The position numbers and the translations under genes are program-made. 64,000 bases of DNA. It comes from Streptomyces sp. NBC_00536 (GTDB taxonomy: Bacteria; Actinomycetota; Actinomycetes; Streptomycetales; Streptomycetaceae). The stretch spans positions 2,108,001 to 2,172,000 of the forward strand of contig NZ_CP107819.1 in the NCBI RefSeq assembly GCF_036346295.1. The letters are read 5' to 3'. The notes beneath the pieces are model-generated. The model searched no databases, was not told the origin of the DNA, and was given only the letters and a program-made list of their open reading frames with translations. Below are positions 25,678 through 34,280 of the stretch, piece after piece. The first letter of the stretch is position 1; each line of letters begins with the position of its first letter.

Positions 25678-26334
25678 TCAGGCGGCCGGACACTGCTTCC
25701 ACTCGAAGTGGTAGACGGTGTTGACGCTGCCGTCCGTCGAATCCATGCTCATGAAGTTCAGGGTCTGCGGGCTGGACGTGCCCGCGTAGACGCGGAGTTC
25801 GGTGTTGACGTTGAGGATGCGGTCCTCGCCGCAGGCGGCCCAGACGAGGTCGGCGTAACCGGTCTGGTCGCTGGACTGCCAGTTGTCCGAGTACGGGCCC
25901 CCGAACTGGTGGGTCGTACGGGCCGTCTGTGAGGCGCCCTGGAAGTAGTACCCGGCGCGCTCCTGCCCGTAGGCGCCGCGCTGGAGGCTGGCGAAGCCGC
26001 GGTAGTCGGCGCGGGCGATGGCGTAGGTGAAGCCCTGGGGGACGTGGACCCGTAGGGCGAGCTGGCAGTTCTTGCGGAATTCCGTGCCGCCCGCGCCCGC
26101 TCCGGTCTGGGCGAGGTAGTCGCTGTAGGTGACGGTGAAGGCGGTGTTGTCGGGCGAGGCGGCGACATCGGCCGTACCCAGGGGGCAGCCGGAGCCGTTC
26201 GCCCCGACCACCTCCACGGTGACCCGGCCGGGTGGCACGTAGGCGGTGTCGTCGGCCTGGGCGGTGGCGCTGGGGACGGCCACGGCCGTCAGGGTCAGGG
26301 CCGCGGCCCCGAGGGCCAGTCTGCGCAGGGGCAT
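25678..26334 (-). CDS. Secreted DUF4360 protein (copy 2)
   Basis: This 218-residue paralogue of the downstream gene shares the order NGSGCPLGTADVAASPDN, FTVTYSDYLAQTG, FRKNCQLALRVHVPQG, YRGFASLQRGAYGQERAGYY and NFMSMDSTDGSVNTVYH. It is clearly a duplication, with much of the sequence identical. The signal peptide is LGAAALTLTAVAVPSATA. ATG 26334 has GGAG eight bases upstream. It is first in the two-gene unit. About 31-51 bases upstream lies a pair of CGGATCCG palindromes that may form its operator. Confidence 0.88.
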   Translation of the reverse strand: MPLRRLALGAAALTLTAVAVPSATAQADDTAYVPPGRVTVEVVGANGSGCPLGTADVAASPDNTAFTVTYSDYLAQTGAGAGGTEFRKNCQLALRVHVPQGFTYAIARADYRGFASLQRGAYGQERAGYYFQGASQTARTTHQFGGPYSDNWQSSDQTGYADLVWAACGEDRILNVNTELRVYAGTSSPQTLNFMSMDSTDGSVNTVYHFEWKQCPAA

Positions 26335-26364
26335 GTCCGGTACTCCGTCCGGTGGGTGCGCGTA

Positions 26365-26385
26365 CGGATCCGGAATGCGGATCCG
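26365..26385 (-). promoter_or_regulatory. Paired CGGATCCG palindromes upstream of the DUF4360 genes
   Basis: CGGATCCG occurs at 26365-26372 and 26378-26385, 13 bp apart, within GGATCCGGAATGCGGATCC. The surrounding gap 26335-26758 (424 bp) otherwise holds only C-rich sequence with no coding signal that I trust. The pair is a candidate operator for the minus-strand DUF4360 unit. Confidence 0.35.
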
Positions 26386-26758
26386 CCTTGGGCATGCACA
26401 TGCCACCACGGCGGGGTCGGCCCGGTAAGGACGGGATACGGACAACGCCCCCGCCCCCGGCCCATCCCCGCCCCCCTGGCCCGAACCCACGCCTCCGCTC
26501 CCCGCCCGGACCTCCCCATCAGCGCACCACCCCGAGCCCGGGTCCGCCCCTCCCCCGGGAATGTCCGGAACCAAGGAGCGGTCCCCCAACTCCGCCAAAC
26601 GGAGTGGCTCTTGATGCGATGGGGGGTGGCTCCGACTTTCGCCCAAGACCCCACCGCCGCCTACGAGCGGAGACCGTACGACCGCGTCGAGCAGAGCCAG
26701 AAGCCGGCCGAGGCGAGCAGTGTGACCAGTCCGGATGACGGCACGTCATGATGACTGC

Positions 26759-28453
26759 ATGACAGACGAATCGATCGGCCCGCGCGCCATCGCCGACAGC
26801 TACCTCAACCAGGTTGCGGCGCACGACCCGCTGGAAGCCGCGTGGCTGGGCCTGCACCCGGGCGACGAGCGGCAGCCGGACCTCTCGCCGGAGGGCTTCG
26901 AGGCCCACGCCGAAATCGCCCGCCGTGCCCTCGCCGCCCTCGATGCCGCCCCGGTGACGGTCGACCCCGCCGAGCAGGCCTGTGCCCGGCTGCTGCGGGA
27001 GCGTCTCACCGCCGAGCTCGCCGTGCAGGACTCCGGTGACAACTTCCGCCAGCTGCGCGCGATCGGTGCACACGTCCACCAGGTGCGCGACATCTTCACC
27101 TTCATGCCCACCGCCACCGACGAGGACTGGGCCGCCGTGGCCGGAAGGCTGCGCAATCTCCCCGGTGCGCTCGACGGCTACCGGACGACCATCACCGAGG
27201 GGATCTCCCGCGATTTGCTCGCCGCTCCTCGGCAGGTGGCCGTGGTCATCAGCCAGCTCACCGCCTGGACCGGACAGACGGCTGGACGGCAGGCGGGCGG
27301 CGGCGGCGCCGGTTGGTTCGCCGACTTCGTCGCGGACGGCCCCGAGTCGCTGCGCACCGAACTGGACACCGCCGCCCTACGAGCCACCGCCGCAGTCGCG
27401 GAGTTCCGGGATTGGATGCGGGATACCTACGCCCCCGCCGCCGCCCGCACGCCGGACGCCGTCGGCCGCGAGCGCTACCTGCGCGCCGTCCGCTACTGCA
27501 CCGGTGCCGACCTCGACCTGGACGAGGCCTACGAGTGGGCCTGGAGCGAGTTCCACGGGACGCTTGCCGAGATGCGGATCGAGGCCGACCGCGTCCTGCC
27601 CGGCTCGACTCCTCTGGAAGCCATGCACCACCTTGAGCAGCACGGCCACGCGGTCAAGGGCGAGGAGGGCATCCGCGACTGGCTGCAGCGGATCATGGAC
27701 GAGGCGATCGACGCCCTCGACGGCCACCACTTCGACTTCGCCGACCCGATACGCAAGGTCGAGTCCCTGATCGCACCTGCAGGGAGCGTCGGGGGGCCCT
27801 ACTACTCGGGCCCCAGCCTCGACTTCAGCCGCCCCGGCCGGACCTACCTGCCCACCCTCGGCCGGGAGTCCTTCCCGACCTGGCAGCTCGTCAGCACCTG
27901 GTACCACGAGGGCGTGCCCGGCCACCACCTGCAGCTCGCCCAGTGGGTCGCCATGGCCGACCGGCTGAGCCGCTACCAGGCCACGCTGGGCATCGTCAGC
28001 GCCAACATCGAGGGCTGGGCACTGTACGCCGAGCGGCTCATGGACGACCTGGGGTACTTCGCCGACCCGGGCTATCGCATGGGCTTCCTGGACGAGCAGA
28101 TGCTGCGGACCATCCGGGTGATCATCGACATCGGCATGCACCTGCGCCTCACCATCCCCGCCGACTCCGGCTTCCACCCCGGCGAGCGCTGGACTCCGGC
28201 GCTGGCCACGGAGTTCATGGCCACCTACAACGGCACCCCCGCCGAGGAGCGGATCGGCCAGATCGACCGTTACCTGGGCTGGCCGGGCCAGGCCATCGGA
28301 TACAAGCTCGGCGAACGCGCCTGGCTGGCGGGTCGAGAAGCCGCCCAGCGGCGCCAGGGGGCCTCCTTCGACCTCAAGACCTGGCACATGAAGGCGCTCT
28401 CCCAGGGTTCCCTGGGCCTCGACGATCTGGTCGACAACCTCGCGGCGCTGTAG
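26759..28453 (+). CDS. DUF885 family protein (putative metallo-carboxypeptidase)
   Basis: The 564-residue protein belongs to the DUF885 family, many of whose members resemble zinc carboxypeptidases. The key motif is [16 protein letters not shown] (HExxxGHH-like zinc site), followed by [17 protein letters not shown], which supplies the downstream Glu, and [15 protein letters not shown] near the end. There is no signal peptide, so it is cytoplasmic. ATG 26759 starts [16 protein letters not shown]; an in-frame ATG 24 bases upstream at 26735 is possible. It is monocistronic. Substrate preference is unknown. Confidence 0.85.
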   Translation: MTDESIGPRAIADSYLNQVAAHDPLEAAWLGLHPGDERQPDLSPEGFEAHAEIARRALAALDAAPVTVDPAEQACARLLRERLTAELAVQDSGDNFRQLRAIGAHVHQVRDIFTFMPTATDEDWAAVAGRLRNLPGALDGYRTTITEGISRDLLAAPRQVAVVISQLTAWTGQTAGRQAGGGGAGWFADFVADGPESLRTELDTAALRATAAVAEFRDWMRDTYAPAAARTPDAVGRERYLRAVRYCTGADLDLDEAYEWAWSEFHGTLAEMRIEADRVLPGSTPLEAMHHLEQHGHAVKGEEGIRDWLQRIMDEAIDALDGHHFDFADPIRKVESLIAPAGSVGGPYYSGPSLDFSRPGRTYLPTLGRESFPTWQLVSTWYHEGVPGHHLQLAQWVAMADRLSRYQATLGIVSANIEGWALYAERLMDDLGYFADPGYRMGFLDEQMLRTIRVIIDIGMHLRLTIPADSGFHPGERWTPALATEFMATYNGTPAEERIGQIDRYLGWPGQAIGYKLGERAWLAGREAAQRRQGASFDLKTWHMKALSQGSLGLDDLVDNLAAL

Positions 28454-28464
28454 CCCCGACGCGG

Positions 28465-28622
28465 GGCTTCGGCGTAGTCGCGGGCGGTGTGCCGGAGTCG
28501 GCGGCCATGTTCGTTCTGCCGGCCAGGCGGAGGGCGCCGATGGCGAGGTTGCGCCAGGTGGCCATTGCGCGAGGTGCGGTGCCGGTCCGCAACGTCTTCG
28601 GCGAACGTCACATCCCTGGGCA
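28465..28622 (-). pseudogene. ISAs1-type transposase, C-terminal remnant
   Basis: Minus-strand fragments match the C-terminal end of ISAs1-family transposases as I remember it: RDVTFAED, then [23 protein letters not shown] and AGRTNMAAD, then [11 protein letters not shown]. They lie in three different frames, so at least two small indels have occurred. Only about 50 of about 370 codons survive. Confidence 0.65.
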
Positions 28623-28750
28623 CCGGCAACCACTCGGGGTGGTTCAGCTACGCGCCCACCAAGGGTGACGTGCGGGTGCAGCCGTTCAGCAAGAACCAGA
28701 CCCTGACGGGCAAGTTCTACCCGCTCCGGCACATCCACGTGGACGGCTGA
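28620..28750 (+). pseudogene. C-terminal tail of an unrecognised protein
   Basis: A plus-strand frame reads GNHSGWFSYAPTKGDVRV, QPFSKNQTLTGKF and YPLRHIHVDG before TGA 28748-28750, with good third-position GC. No plausible start exists in the frame that is not inside the IS remnant. It appears to be the severed end of a gene cut by the ISAs1 element. I cannot name its family. Confidence 0.4.
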
Positions 28751-28770
28751 GCCGACGCCAAACCAGCCTG

Positions 28771-28946
28771 CCCGGTGTTTGAGGGCCGCCTCATCAGCCC
28801 GCCCGGCGTTTGAGGGCCCCGGCCCGGGGGCCGATTCCAGCCTGCCCGGCGTTTGAGGGCCCGCCGGAGGCGACGCCAGCCCCGTACAACGGGTGCGCCT
28901 CAAACGCCGGGCGGCTCTGCCCTCCGGGGGCGCCTCAAACGCCGGC
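28771..28946. repeat. Intergenic repeat cluster
   Basis: Five copies of the CCCGGCGTTTGAGGG / GCCTCAAACGCCGGC core lie at 28771-28785, 28802-28816, 28845-28859, 28897-28911 and 28932-28946, the last two inverted. They belong to the same family as the 18607-18885 and 42414-42654 clusters. They sit beyond the stop of the steroid-locus SDR gene and may form stable hairpins. Confidence 0.85.
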
Positions 28947-28986
28947 GAGGCTGGGGGTGGCCTGGCGGGGCTGGCGCGGCCGTGCG

Positions 28987-29895
28987 CTACCGGGCCCCGT
29001 ACACCGGGTGCGGGGGCTCGGAGGCGGAGAGGAGTTTCGCGGCCGCCTCGCCCGCTTCCGCGGGGGTCCAGCGGGACCCGCGGTCGGCGGTGGGGCCCGG
29101 GCGCCAGCCCTCCATTACGGTGATACGGCCGCCTTCTGATTCGAAGACTCGGCCCGTGACCCCCGCCGAGGCGTCGGAGCCGAGCCACACCACCAGCGGG
29201 GAGACGTTCTCCGGGGCCATCGCGTCGAAGGCTCCGGGGAGAGGGGCCGCCATGGTGTCCGCGAAGGCCGCCTCCGTCATCCTCGTCCGCGCCGCCGGGG
29301 CTATCGCGTTGACCTGGACCCCGTACCGCCCCATCTCCGCCGCCGCGACCAGGGTCAGGCCGAGGATCCCCGCCTTGGCCGCGCTGTAGTTGCCCTGGCC
29401 GACGGAGCCCAGCAGCCCGGCCCCGGACGAGGTGTTGACGACCCGGGCCGCCACCTCGCGGCCCGCCTTGGACTCGGCCCGCCAGTGCGCCGCCGCGTGC
29501 TTGAGCGGCAGGAAGTGCCCCTTCACGTGGACCCGCATGACCGCGTCCCAGTCGTCCTCGTCCAGGTTCACGAGCATCCGGTCCCGCAGGAACCCGGCGT
29601 TGTTGACCAGCGTGTCGAGCCGCCCGAAGGCGTCGAGCGCGCACTCGACCAGCGAGGCCGCGCCCCCGGCCGTCGCGATGTCCCCGCCGTGGGCCACCGC
29701 CTCGCCGCCCAGCGCGCGGATCTCCGCCACCACCAGCGCGGCCGGGCTGTCCGGCCCCGGCAGGCCGTCGAGGCCGACCCCGAGGTCGTTGACGACGACC
29801 CGCGCCCCCTCCGCCGCGAAGGCCAGCGCGTGGGCCCGGCCCAGCCCCCGCCCCGCGCCCGTCACGATCACTACCCGGTCAGCGGCAATGCCCAT
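28987..29895 (-). CDS. SDR oxidoreductase of the steroid ring C/D locus
   Basis: The 302-residue short-chain dehydrogenase has the cofactor motif VTGAGRGLGRAHALAFA, NNAGFLRDRML and the active-site Tyr/Lys in GQGNYSAAKAGILGLT with a preceding Ser in VNTSSGAG. The extended form (VVNDLGVGLDG, then ARTRMTEAAF and VTGRVFESEGGRI) resembles the hydroxyacyl-CoA dehydrogenase-type SDRs near echA20 in mycobacterial KstR2 loci (Rv3548c-like). It probably oxidises a hydroxyacyl-CoA intermediate of HIP degradation. It follows the other SDR gene by one base and shares its divergent promoter. Confidence 0.85.
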   Translation of the reverse strand: MGIAADRVVIVTGAGRGLGRAHALAFAAEGARVVVNDLGVGLDGLPGPDSPAALVVAEIRALGGEAVAHGGDIATAGGAASLVECALDAFGRLDTLVNNAGFLRDRMLVNLDEDDWDAVMRVHVKGHFLPLKHAAAHWRAESKAGREVAARVVNTSSGAGLLGSVGQGNYSAAKAGILGLTLVAAAEMGRYGVQVNAIAPAARTRMTEAAFADTMAAPLPGAFDAMAPENVSPLVVWLGSDASAGVTGRVFESEGGRITVMEGWRPGPTADRGSRWTPAEAGEAAAKLLSASEPPHPVYGAR

Positions 29896-29896
29896 G

Positions 29897-30706
29897 TCAG
29901 TTCTCCTTGGTGTCCGTGTTCGTGTCCTTGTTTGCGGTGGCGGCGTCCAGGAAGGCGGGGCGTTCGCCGCCGCCGTGCAGCAGCAGGCTCGCGCCGCTCA
30001 CGTACGCGGCTCGGTCGGAGGCCAGGAAGACGGCCGCCGCGCCCACGTCGGAGGGTTCGGCGAGGCGGCCGAGCGGGACGGTGGCGCCGACGGCCGCGAT
30101 CCCGCTCTCGTCCCCGTAGTGCAGGTGGGACAGTTCGGTGCGGACCATGCCCAGCACCAGGGTGTTGACGCGTACGTCGGGGGCCCATTCGACGGCCATC
30201 GAGCGGGCCAGGTTCTCCAGCCCGGCCTTCGCGGCCCCGTAGGCGGCGGTGCCCGGCGAGGGGCGGGTGCCGCTGACGCTGCCGATCATGACCACCGAGC
30301 CGCCTGCCGAGCCGCCCGCCGGGCCGCCCGCCTCCCGCAGGAACGGGTACGCGGCGAGCGAGGCGGTCATCGGGGCGGTCAGGTTGAGGGCGAGGACCCG
30401 CGCGTGCCGTTCCGCCTCGCCCTCGCCGAGCAGCCGGTAGGGGGTGCCGCCCGCGTTGTTGACCAGGCAGTCGAGGCGCCCGTACCGCTCGGCGACGGCC
30501 GCGAAGAACTCCCCCACCGCCGCCGGATCGCGCAGGTCGAGGGCCTGGAAGAGGGCCTCGCGACCGTCCGCCACCACCGGCTCGTCCGGGGGGCGGCGGG
30601 CGCATACGACGACCCGCGCGCCCGCCGCGAGGAACGACCGGGCGATCCCGGCGCCGACGCCCCGGGTGCCGCCGGTGACGACGACGACCCTCCCGTCCAG
30701 CTCCAT
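29897..30706 (-). CDS. SDR oxidoreductase of the steroid ring C/D locus
   Basis: The 269-residue short-chain dehydrogenase has VVVTGGTRGVGAGIARSFL, NNAGGTPYRLL, VMIGSVSGTRPSPGTAAYGAAKAG (Ser, Tyr, Lys) and YVSGASLLLHGGG. It resembles the Rv3549c-type SDR paired with echA20 in KstR2 loci. Its C-terminus NKDTNTDTKEN is encoded by a GTGTCC-like hexamer array (about 29910-29933), an oddity shared with other genes here. It starts at ATG 30706, 56 bases from the divergent echA20 start, with a KstR2-like palindrome between. Confidence 0.85.
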   Translation of the reverse strand: MELDGRVVVVTGGTRGVGAGIARSFLAAGARVVVCARRPPDEPVVADGREALFQALDLRDPAAVGEFFAAVAERYGRLDCLVNNAGGTPYRLLGEGEAERHARVLALNLTAPMTASLAAYPFLREAGGPAGGSAGGSVVMIGSVSGTRPSPGTAAYGAAKAGLENLARSMAVEWAPDVRVNTLVLGMVRTELSHLHYGDESGIAAVGATVPLGRLAEPSDVGAAAVFLASDRAAYVSGASLLLHGGGERPAFLDAATANKDTNTDTKEN

Positions 30707-30727
30707 GGGCTGCTACCTTCCTCCCCT

Positions 30728-30741
30728 AACAAACGTTTGGT
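30728..30741. promoter_or_regulatory. KstR2-like operator between SDR genes and echA20
   Basis: AACAAACGTTTGGT matches the mycobacterial KstR2 site AnCAAGnnCTTGnT except that each half reads CAAA/TTTG. Its 10-bp core CAAACGTTTG is a perfect palindrome. It lies 22 bases from both divergent start codons. A sister site is at 40262-40275, and a kstR2-like gene is present at 38721-39335. Confidence 0.75.
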
Positions 30742-30762
30742 GGAAAGGTAGCTGATCCGCTC

Positions 30763-31509
30763 ATGGGTGTCTCCACCTCAAGCCCCGGCAAGGGCATCGC
30801 ACTCGTCACAGTCGACTACCCACCGGTCAACGCCCTGCCCGTACAAGGCTGGTACGACCTCGCCGACGCCCTGCGCGCCGCGGGCCGCGACCCCGAGGTC
30901 CGCTGCGTGGTCCTGGCCGCCGAGGGCCGCGGCTTCAACGCGGGCGTCGACATCAAGGAGATGCAGCGCGACACCGGGCACGGCGCGCTCATCGGCGCCA
31001 ACCGCGGCTGCTACGAGGCCTTCGCGGCCGTGTACGAATGCGAGGTCCCGGTGGTCGCCGCCGTGCACGGCTTCTGCCTGGGCGGCGGCATCGGCCTGGT
31101 CGGCAACGCGGACGCGATCGTCGCCGGCGACGACGCCACCTTCGGGCTGCCGGAGCTGGACCGGGGCGCGCTCGGCGCGGCCACCCACCTGTCCCGGCTG
31201 GTCCCCCAGCACCTGATGCGCGCCCTGTACTACACCTCGCGCACCGCGACGGCCGCCGAACTGCACGCGCACGGCTCGGTGTGGAAGGTGGTTCCGCCGG
31301 GCGCCCTGCGCGCGGCGGCCCTGGAGCTGGCCGCCGAGATCGCGCTCAAGGACGGCTATCTGATCCGCCTGGCCAAGGCGGCGATCAACGGCATCGACCC
31401 CGTGGACGTGCGGCGCAGCTACCGCTTCGAGCAGGGCTTCACCTTCGAGGCCAATCTCAGCGGGGTCGCCGACCGGGTCCGCGACACCTTCGGAGGCGAG
31501 GAGCGCTGA
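30763..31509 (+). CDS. echA20: EchA20-type ring D hydrolase (crotonase fold)
   Basis: The 248-residue crotonase-family protein carries the EchA20 pattern: RGFNAGVDIKEMQ, HGFCLGGGIGLVGNADAIVA, DDATFGLPELDRGALGAATHLSRL and YRFEQGFTFEANLSGVAD. In mycobacteria and rhodococci EchA20 hydrolyses steroid ring D of HIEC-CoA during HIP catabolism. The sequence matches that subfamily far better than generic enoyl-CoA hydratases. It is the first gene of the plus-strand unit echA20-ipdA-ipdB-ipdC, and its stop overlaps the ipdA start (TGATG). The KstR2-like palindrome lies just upstream. Confidence 0.9.
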   Translation: MGVSTSSPGKGIALVTVDYPPVNALPVQGWYDLADALRAAGRDPEVRCVVLAAEGRGFNAGVDIKEMQRDTGHGALIGANRGCYEAFAAVYECEVPVVAAVHGFCLGGGIGLVGNADAIVAGDDATFGLPELDRGALGAATHLSRLVPQHLMRALYYTSRTATAAELHAHGSVWKVVPPGALRAAALELAAEIALKDGYLIRLAKAAINGIDPVDVRRSYRFEQGFTFEANLSGVADRVRDTFGGEER

Positions 31510-32381
31510 TGAGCGACAAGACCGACAAGATCATGTCCCCCGAAGAGGTGGTCGGGCGGCTGCGCAGCGGAATGACGGTCGGGATCGGCGGCTGGGGTTC
31601 GCGCCGCAAGCCGATGGCCCTGGTCAGAGCACTGCTCCGGTCCGAGATCACCGATCTCACCGTGATCTCCTACGGCGGGCCCGACGTCGGCCTGCTGGCC
31701 GCGGCCGGGAAGATCCGCAAGCTGGTGGCCGCCTTCACCACCCTCGACTCCATCCCCCTCGAACCCCACTTCCGGGCCGCCCGCGAACGCGGCGCCTTCG
31801 ACCTCACCGAGATCGACGAGGCCATGTTCATGTGGGGCCTGACCGCCGCCGCGAACCGGCTGCCCTTCCTCCCCGTCCGGGCCGGCCTCGGCTCCGACGT
31901 GATGCGGGTCAACCCCGAGCTGCGCACGGTCACCTCCCCCTACGCCGACGGCGAGGAGTTCGTCGCCGTACCCGCCCTGCGCATGGACGCGGCCCTGGTC
32001 CACGTGAACCGCGCCGACCGCGCGGGCAACGGCCAGTACCTGGGCCCCGACCCGTACTTCGACGACCTCTTCTGCGAGGCAGCCGACACGGCGTACGTCT
32101 CCTGCGAACGCCTCGTCGAGACCGCCGAGCTGACCCGCGCGGCCGCCCCGCAGACCCTGCTGATCAAGCGGCACTCGGTCACCGGGGTCGTCGAGACCCC
32201 GCACGGCGCGCACTTCACCACCTGCGCCCCCGACTACGAGCGCGACGAGCCCTTCCAGAAGGCGTACGCCGCCGCGGCCGCCGATCCGGCCGCCTGGGCG
32301 GAGTTCACCGCCCGCTTCCTGTCCGGCAACGAGAAGGCCTACCAGTCCGCCGTCCAGGCCTGGCACGAGGAGCAGCAGTGA
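31509..32381 (+). CDS. ipdA: IpdA, COCHEA-CoA hydrolase subunit alpha
   Basis: The 290-residue protein is the alpha subunit of a class I CoA-transferase-fold heterodimer. MTVGIGGWGSRRKPMALVRAL, DLTVISYGGPDVGLLAAAGK, DEAMFMWGLTAAANRLPFLP and RAGLGSDVM are typical of IpdA. With IpdB it performs the hydrolytic opening of steroid ring C in HIP degradation (established for Mycobacterium and Rhodococcus). ATG 31509 overlaps the echA20 stop; its own stop overlaps the ipdB GTG. It lacks a recognisable CoA-transferase catalytic Glu motif of the SxENG type, as expected for IpdAB-like hydrolases. Confidence 0.9.
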   Translation: MSDKTDKIMSPEEVVGRLRSGMTVGIGGWGSRRKPMALVRALLRSEITDLTVISYGGPDVGLLAAAGKIRKLVAAFTTLDSIPLEPHFRAARERGAFDLTEIDEAMFMWGLTAAANRLPFLPVRAGLGSDVMRVNPELRTVTSPYADGEEFVAVPALRMDAALVHVNRADRAGNGQYLGPDPYFDDLFCEAADTAYVSCERLVETAELTRAAAPQTLLIKRHSVTGVVETPHGAHFTTCAPDYERDEPFQKAYAAAAADPAAWAEFTARFLSGNEKAYQSAVQAWHEEQQ

Positions 32382-33142
32382 CGACCCCAGCGACAGCAGC
32401 GACTTCCGCGGCCACCCGCGCCGACCACTGCGTGATCGCCTGCGCCGAGGCCTGGCGGGACAACGGCGAGGTGCTCGCGAGCCCCATGGGCCTGATCCCC
32501 TCCATCGGCGCCCGGCTCGCCCGCCGCACCTTCTCCCCCGACCTGCTGCTGACCAACGGCGAGGCGTTCCTGGTCGGCCCGGACGGGGCCATCGAGGGCT
32601 GGCTGCCCTACCGCCAGCACCTGGCCATGGTCACCGGCGGCAAGCGGCACGTGATGATGGGCGCGAGCCAGATCGACCGGTTCGGGAACCAGAACATCTC
32701 CTGCATCGGCGACTGGGAGCAGCCCGCCCGGCAGCTGCTCGGCGTGCGCGGGGCCCCCGTCAACACCCTGAACAATCCGGTGAGTTACTGGATCCCCAAG
32801 CACTCCTCGCGGGTGTTCGTGGAGCGCGTGGACATGGTCTCGGGCGTGGGCTACGACCGCGCCGCCGCGGCGGGCCCCTCCGCGACCCGCTTCCACCGCA
32901 TCCCGCGCGTGGTGACCAACCTCGGCGTGTTCGACTTCGAGACCCCGGACCGCTCGATGCGGATCGCCTCCCTGCACCCGGGGGTGACGGTCGAGGAGGT
33001 CCGCGCGGCCACCGGCTTCGACCTCACGGGGATCAGCGAGGGGGAATGCGCGTACACCCGCGAGCCGACCGCCGCCGAACTGCGCCTGATCCACGAGGAA
33101 CTCGACCCGCGCGCCACCCGCCTGCGCGAGGTGCCCGCGTAA
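32378..33142 (+). CDS. ipdB: IpdB, COCHEA-CoA hydrolase subunit beta
   Basis: The 254-residue beta subunit shows DHCVIACAEAWRDNGEVLASP, PDLLLTNGEAFLVG, MMGASQIDRFGNQNISCIGD, NTLNNPVSYWIPKHSSRVF and VVTNLGVFDFE, all characteristic of IpdB. It forms the ring C-opening hydrolase with IpdA. GTG 32378 overlaps the ipdA stop (GTGA) and has GAGGAG upstream. The TAA stop overlaps the ATG of a 19-codon leader frame before ipdC (TAATG). Confidence 0.9.
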   Translation: MTTPATAATSAATRADHCVIACAEAWRDNGEVLASPMGLIPSIGARLARRTFSPDLLLTNGEAFLVGPDGAIEGWLPYRQHLAMVTGGKRHVMMGASQIDRFGNQNISCIGDWEQPARQLLGVRGAPVNTLNNPVSYWIPKHSSRVFVERVDMVSGVGYDRAAAAGPSATRFHRIPRVVTNLGVFDFETPDRSMRIASLHPGVTVEEVRAATGFDLTGISEGECAYTREPTAAELRLIHEELDPRATRLREVPA

Positions 33143-33201
33143 TGGAGGCCGCGATGGAGGCCTCGATGGACACCGTGACGGAGACCGGATGGAGACCGTG
33201 A
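33142..33201 (+). CDS. 19-codon leader frame between ipdB and ipdC
   Basis: ATG 33142 overlaps the ipdB stop (TAATG) and opens MEAAMEASMDTVTETGWRP, ending at TGA 33199-33201, which itself overlaps ATG 33201 of ipdC (TGATG). The DNA is built from near-repeats of ATGGAGGCC/ATGGAGACC, so several start codons and GGAG ribosome-site elements alternate. It would pass ribosomes from ipdB to ipdC. It could equally be a by-product of repeat expansion. Confidence 0.4.
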   Translation: MEAAMEASMDTVTETGWRP

Positions 33202-34250
33202 TGGAGACCGCCCTCACCAAGCTCGTCGGCATCGAGCACCCCATCGTCCAGACCGGCATGGGCTGGGTCGCGGGCCCGCGCCTGGTGTCCGCCGCCGCCA
33301 ACGCCGGCGCGCTCGGCATCCTGGCCTCCGCCACGATGACCGTCGACCAGCTGCGCAGCGCGGTGCAGGAGGTCAAGTCCCGTACGCAGGCACCCTTCGG
33401 GGTCAATCTGCGCGCGGACGCCGGGGACGCGGCCGAGCGGGCGCAGCTGATCATCGACGAGGGGGTGCGCGTCGCGTCCTTCGCGCTCGCGCCGTCCAGG
33501 GAGCTGATCGCGCGGCTCAAGGACGCGGGCGTGGTGGTCATCCCGTCCATCGGGGCGCGCCGGCACGCGGAGAAGGTCGCGGCCTGGGGCGCGGACGCCG
33601 TGATCGTGCAGGGCGGGGAGGGCGGCGGGCACACCGGGGACGTGGCCACGACCGTACTGCTGCCGCAGGTCGTGGACGCGGTGGACATCCCGGTGATCGC
33701 CGCGGGCGGCTTCCGCGACGGGCGCGGTCTGGTCGCCGCCCTCGCCTTCGGGGCGGCGGGCATCGCGATGGGCACCCGGTTCCTGCTGACCTCCGATTCG
33801 ACCGTCCCGGACCCGGTCAAGGCGCGCTACCTCGCGGCGGGCGTCAAGGACGTCACGGTGACGACGGCCGTGGACGGGCTGCCGCACCGGATGCTGCGCA
33901 GCGAGCTGGTCATCTCCCTGGAGCGGGCGGGCCGTACCCGGGCGCTGGCCAAGGCGGTCCGGCACGCGGCGGCCTTCCGCCGGATCTCGGGGCTGAGCTG
34001 GCCGCAGATGGTCCGCGACGGGCTCGCGATGAAACACGGCAAGGACCTGTCCTGGAGCCAGGTCCTGCTCGCCGCCAACACCCCCATGCTCCTCAAGGCG
34101 TCCATGGTCGAGGGCCGTACGGACCTCGGCGTCATGGCATCCGGCCAGGTCGCGGGCGTGATCGAGGACCTTCCGTCCTGTGCGGAACTCGTCGCCCGCG
34201 TCATGGCCGAGGCACACGCAGTGCTCCGCGCCCTGCCTCCGGCAGGGTGA
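33201..34250 (+). CDS. ipdC: IpdC, flavin-dependent steroid acyl-CoA oxidoreductase (NMO fold)
   Basis: The 349-residue nitronate monooxygenase-fold flavoprotein reads ALTKLVGIEHPIVQTGMGWVAG, GALGILASATMTVDQL, VIVQGGEGGGHTGDVATTVLLP, IPVIAAGGFRDGRGL, MGTRFLLTSDSTVPD and SGQVAGVIEDLPSCAEL. This is the IpdC pattern (Rv3553-like). IpdC introduces a double bond in the 5-hydroxy-HIP-CoA branch. ATG 33201 is chosen because it lies in the TGATG coupling site; ATG 33189 is four codons upstream. Last gene of the echA20-ipdABC unit. Confidence 0.9.
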   Translation: METALTKLVGIEHPIVQTGMGWVAGPRLVSAAANAGALGILASATMTVDQLRSAVQEVKSRTQAPFGVNLRADAGDAAERAQLIIDEGVRVASFALAPSRELIARLKDAGVVVIPSIGARRHAEKVAAWGADAVIVQGGEGGGHTGDVATTVLLPQVVDAVDIPVIAAGGFRDGRGLVAALAFGAAGIAMGTRFLLTSDSTVPDPVKARYLAAGVKDVTVTTAVDGLPHRMLRSELVISLERAGRTRALAKAVRHAAAFRRISGLSWPQMVRDGLAMKHGKDLSWSQVLLAANTPMLLKASMVEGRTDLGVMASGQVAGVIEDLPSCAELVARVMAEAHAVLRALPPAG

Positions 34251-34280
34251 TCCCCCTTCTCCCCCTCAGGAGTCGCATCG

